Part shown: positions 62,430-64,000 of the stretch, one piece after another
How positions within the stretch are numbered: the stretch's first letter is position 1
Layout of the letters: each line of letters starts with the position of its first letter
From: Prorocentrum cordatum
Lineage: Eukaryota > Sar > Dinophyceae > Prorocentrales > Prorocentraceae
Length of the DNA stretch: 64,000 nucleotides
NCBI GenBank assembly: GCA_963575745.1
Contig: CAUYUJ010001337.1
Location: 60,001 to 124,000, forward strand
Direction: 5' to 3'
Translations under genes and position numbers: made by a program
The notes under the pieces: generated by a model
Databases searched by the model: none
What the model saw: only the letters and a program-made list of their open reading frames with translations
What the model was told of the DNA's origin: nothing

Positions 62430-62479
62430 GGTTGCACCCTAAGCAACCAAGGGCTTTTCCGGTTGAGCCAATTTCAACC
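62430..62479. repeat. twin stem-loops with 7-nt loops
   Basis: GGTTGC-ACCCTAA-GCAACC (62430-62448) and GGTTGA-GCCAATT-TCAACC (62461-62479) are two perfect 6-bp stems. Both have loops of exactly 7 nt, and both are preceded by a GG(G/C)TTTT(A/-)CC word, so they are homologous tandem units that keep pairing despite base changes. Confidence 0.6.
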
Positions 62480-62499
62480 TAGAGGTCACCCCACTAGCC

Positions 62500-63400
62500 T
62501 GAAGGTGGGCCCCCGGGAGGGGTGTAACGCGAAAGAGTCCTTCGGGACTCGTTCGCGTTGCTGCAAACATCCAATACTGAGTCGATGTGCATTGAAACGG
62601 TCAGATGCAGCAGCCCTGGACGTCCACCGGGTTGGGAGGATGAAGCTTCCGATGCAGGCTGCGAACGTAAGAAGGGGGACACTATTTCGAAGGGCCCCCC
62701 AAGCAGCTTTTTCGGATGACAGACGGCGTGTGCCGGCGCGGCAATTTTCGCAGACGCTGTTTCTTGGCGGTGGAAGGGGGAAACTATCGCGGATTTTTCC
62801 CAAGGACCGTGTTTTGGACGGCACAAAGGGGAAGCTGGCGCGATTGACTCCGCAGGCCCCCCTGGTGGATCATAGAAAATGGGAGCGATCGCCATTCTGG
62901 TCCGAAACGCAGTCACCGGTCCAGAGAGAGGGCAGAGGCCTTTGGAATTGCGCACACGGGCGAACCCTCTACGAGGGGAGAAGGACACGCGTGCGAATTG
63001 TGTCCCAGGGGCGCCCGATGACAGAGAAGAGGGGTGATCGGCGGCTAGGTTCTCTCCAGACGCGCCCCGTGAACGACAGAAAGGAAAGACTATCGCGTTT
63101 TGCGTCGCAGGCGTGTCTTCTGCGTCTTGCTGCGCGCGCGTCGGGCCGCGAAGCGCGCCGCGCGGGGAAATCTCGCAGAGTTCGCGCGCGGCGCTCGCCG
63201 GGGATTGGCTGCAACCGCAAATCAGGGAGGCAACAGAGAAGGAGCCATCCGAACAGGGAGGGCGCGGAGACTGTTGGCGAAGGGGTGCTGCGAGTGGCCG
63301 TCGCGTGGGCCATGTACGCGTCGCCTGCTTTGTGTGCAGAACTCCGGGTGTTGGCAGAGGACGTGGACACTCTGGGGCGCTTTGAGAATAAGTGTGTCCA
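62500..63400. repeat. degenerate long-period repeat
   Basis: The minus-strand frame (62494-63408, 304 codons) repeats a pattern like IVSPFHRQ / IVSPFLRS / IVFPFCRS followed by A.A.I and a PLCRPKHG / AVCHPKKL block. In DNA this corresponds to diverged units with GAAACTATCGCG and AGGGGGACACTATTTCG. Units are too diverged for a firm period. A repeat-protein gene on the minus strand is possible but unproven. Confidence 0.35.
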
Positions 63401-64000
63401 AATTGCAATAGCTAAGATGCGTCGAGGACAATGGCGAAGGGACGCTCTCAGAAGTTTTGAACGAAGTTGCGCCAATCACGTGGTCTCTGGGGAGAGCATG
63501 GGGGATCCGGATGCGCGGCAGAACATGTTGGCCGCCGAGGCATGGTTGTGTTGCCAACAAACGTTCGTCTGGGTGTACGAGGCGCAAAGTGTGGCACACT
63601 TCATGCAAAGAACTCTGCTCGTAAAATGGCCGTTGGGCGATGTCGGAGGGAGTTGTGTAGGTGCAGCCGTGTGGTTCGCGGAGGGCCATCTGGTGCGCGT
63701 AGGTCAAGGATGGCGCAGCCTGCGCGGAGTGGAAGGAGCACGTGGGCATGCACCGTGGTTGCGGTTTGCTGCCGGCGGTCGCGGCGTCGCGGGGCCACCG
63801 AGCAGCGCCACCGCGGAAGGAGAGGACGAGAGAAGCGCGAACGGAAGAGGGCGCGAGGCAGCTGACTGTGCATCTCGCGTGCCCGCCACGATGGACGCAA
63901 CTGGCCGTAGCTGCCAAGAAGGACAGAGGACGTGCACGAGAAGCGCCAGTCACGCAGCCGCTCGGCCGTTGGGGTGGGCGCGAGGCTCGCCGCAGCCCGT
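63401..64000. other. unassigned window end
   Basis: No gene or array was recognised. Frames run off without motifs. Confidence 0.35.

Overview
The window looks like a piece of a large, repeat-saturated dinoflagellate nuclear genome. The grounds are qualitative. It is GC-rich throughout, dominated by tandem and inverted repeats, and has very few gene-like stretches. It carries two decayed non-LTR retrotransposon relics whose C-terminal features (an NGWC..RRFQ...CDSIEH zinc-binding-like tail, and a C2H2 finger after the post-RT domain) resemble those I associate with dinoflagellate elements. A possible spliced-leader relic lies upstream of the best gene. Species and order cannot be fixed by eye. 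I recognised no tRNA, rRNA, CRISPR array, telomeric repeat, bacterial operon or viral gene.

Layout. 0-9.9 kb is mostly unassigned DNA with GGA arrays, short palindromes, one MITE-like copy and an AT-rich GGAATTTC island. 9.9-14.2 kb holds a 42-bp minisatellite that switches strand midway, two foldback elements, and dispersed and tandemly duplicated repeats. 15.7-21.1 kb holds a 0.2-kb TIR element and two LINE relics: 15.99-17.8 on the minus strand, and 18.6-21.1 on the plus strand with the RT active-site FADD changed to FADY. 23.0-28.6 kb is a 3-kb array of about 63-bp units followed by a composite of four repeat families. 28.9-35 kb has one unrecognised ORF, second copies of the TIR and foldback elements, and microsatellites. 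35.6-39.7 kb contains two separate loci in which outward-facing inverted copies of a coding-like segment flank a TAC/ACT trinucleotide array; one segment resembles a GT-A glycosyltransferase. A 77-bp tandem repeat appears in four blocks (40.2-41.4, 45.1-45.85, 52.1-54.2, 58.9-59.5 kb), three of them attached to shared upstream modules.

Genes. The most credible are an SSNA1/DIP13-like coiled-coil protein (45952-46443, +), an RPA1-like protein with two OB-fold segments (54946-56152, +, split or broken), and a Trp-rich repeat protein (56909-58171, +). Less certain are the GT-A-like fragment (36211-36666, +), an unrecognised ORF (28894-29943, +) and exon-like pieces near 49.9-50.5 kb. No shared pathway is evident. 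SSNA1-like proteins belong to microtubule and basal-body biology and RPA to single-stranded DNA metabolism. The better genes are all on the plus strand, between repeat blocks. All repeat boundaries and copy counts are estimates by eye.
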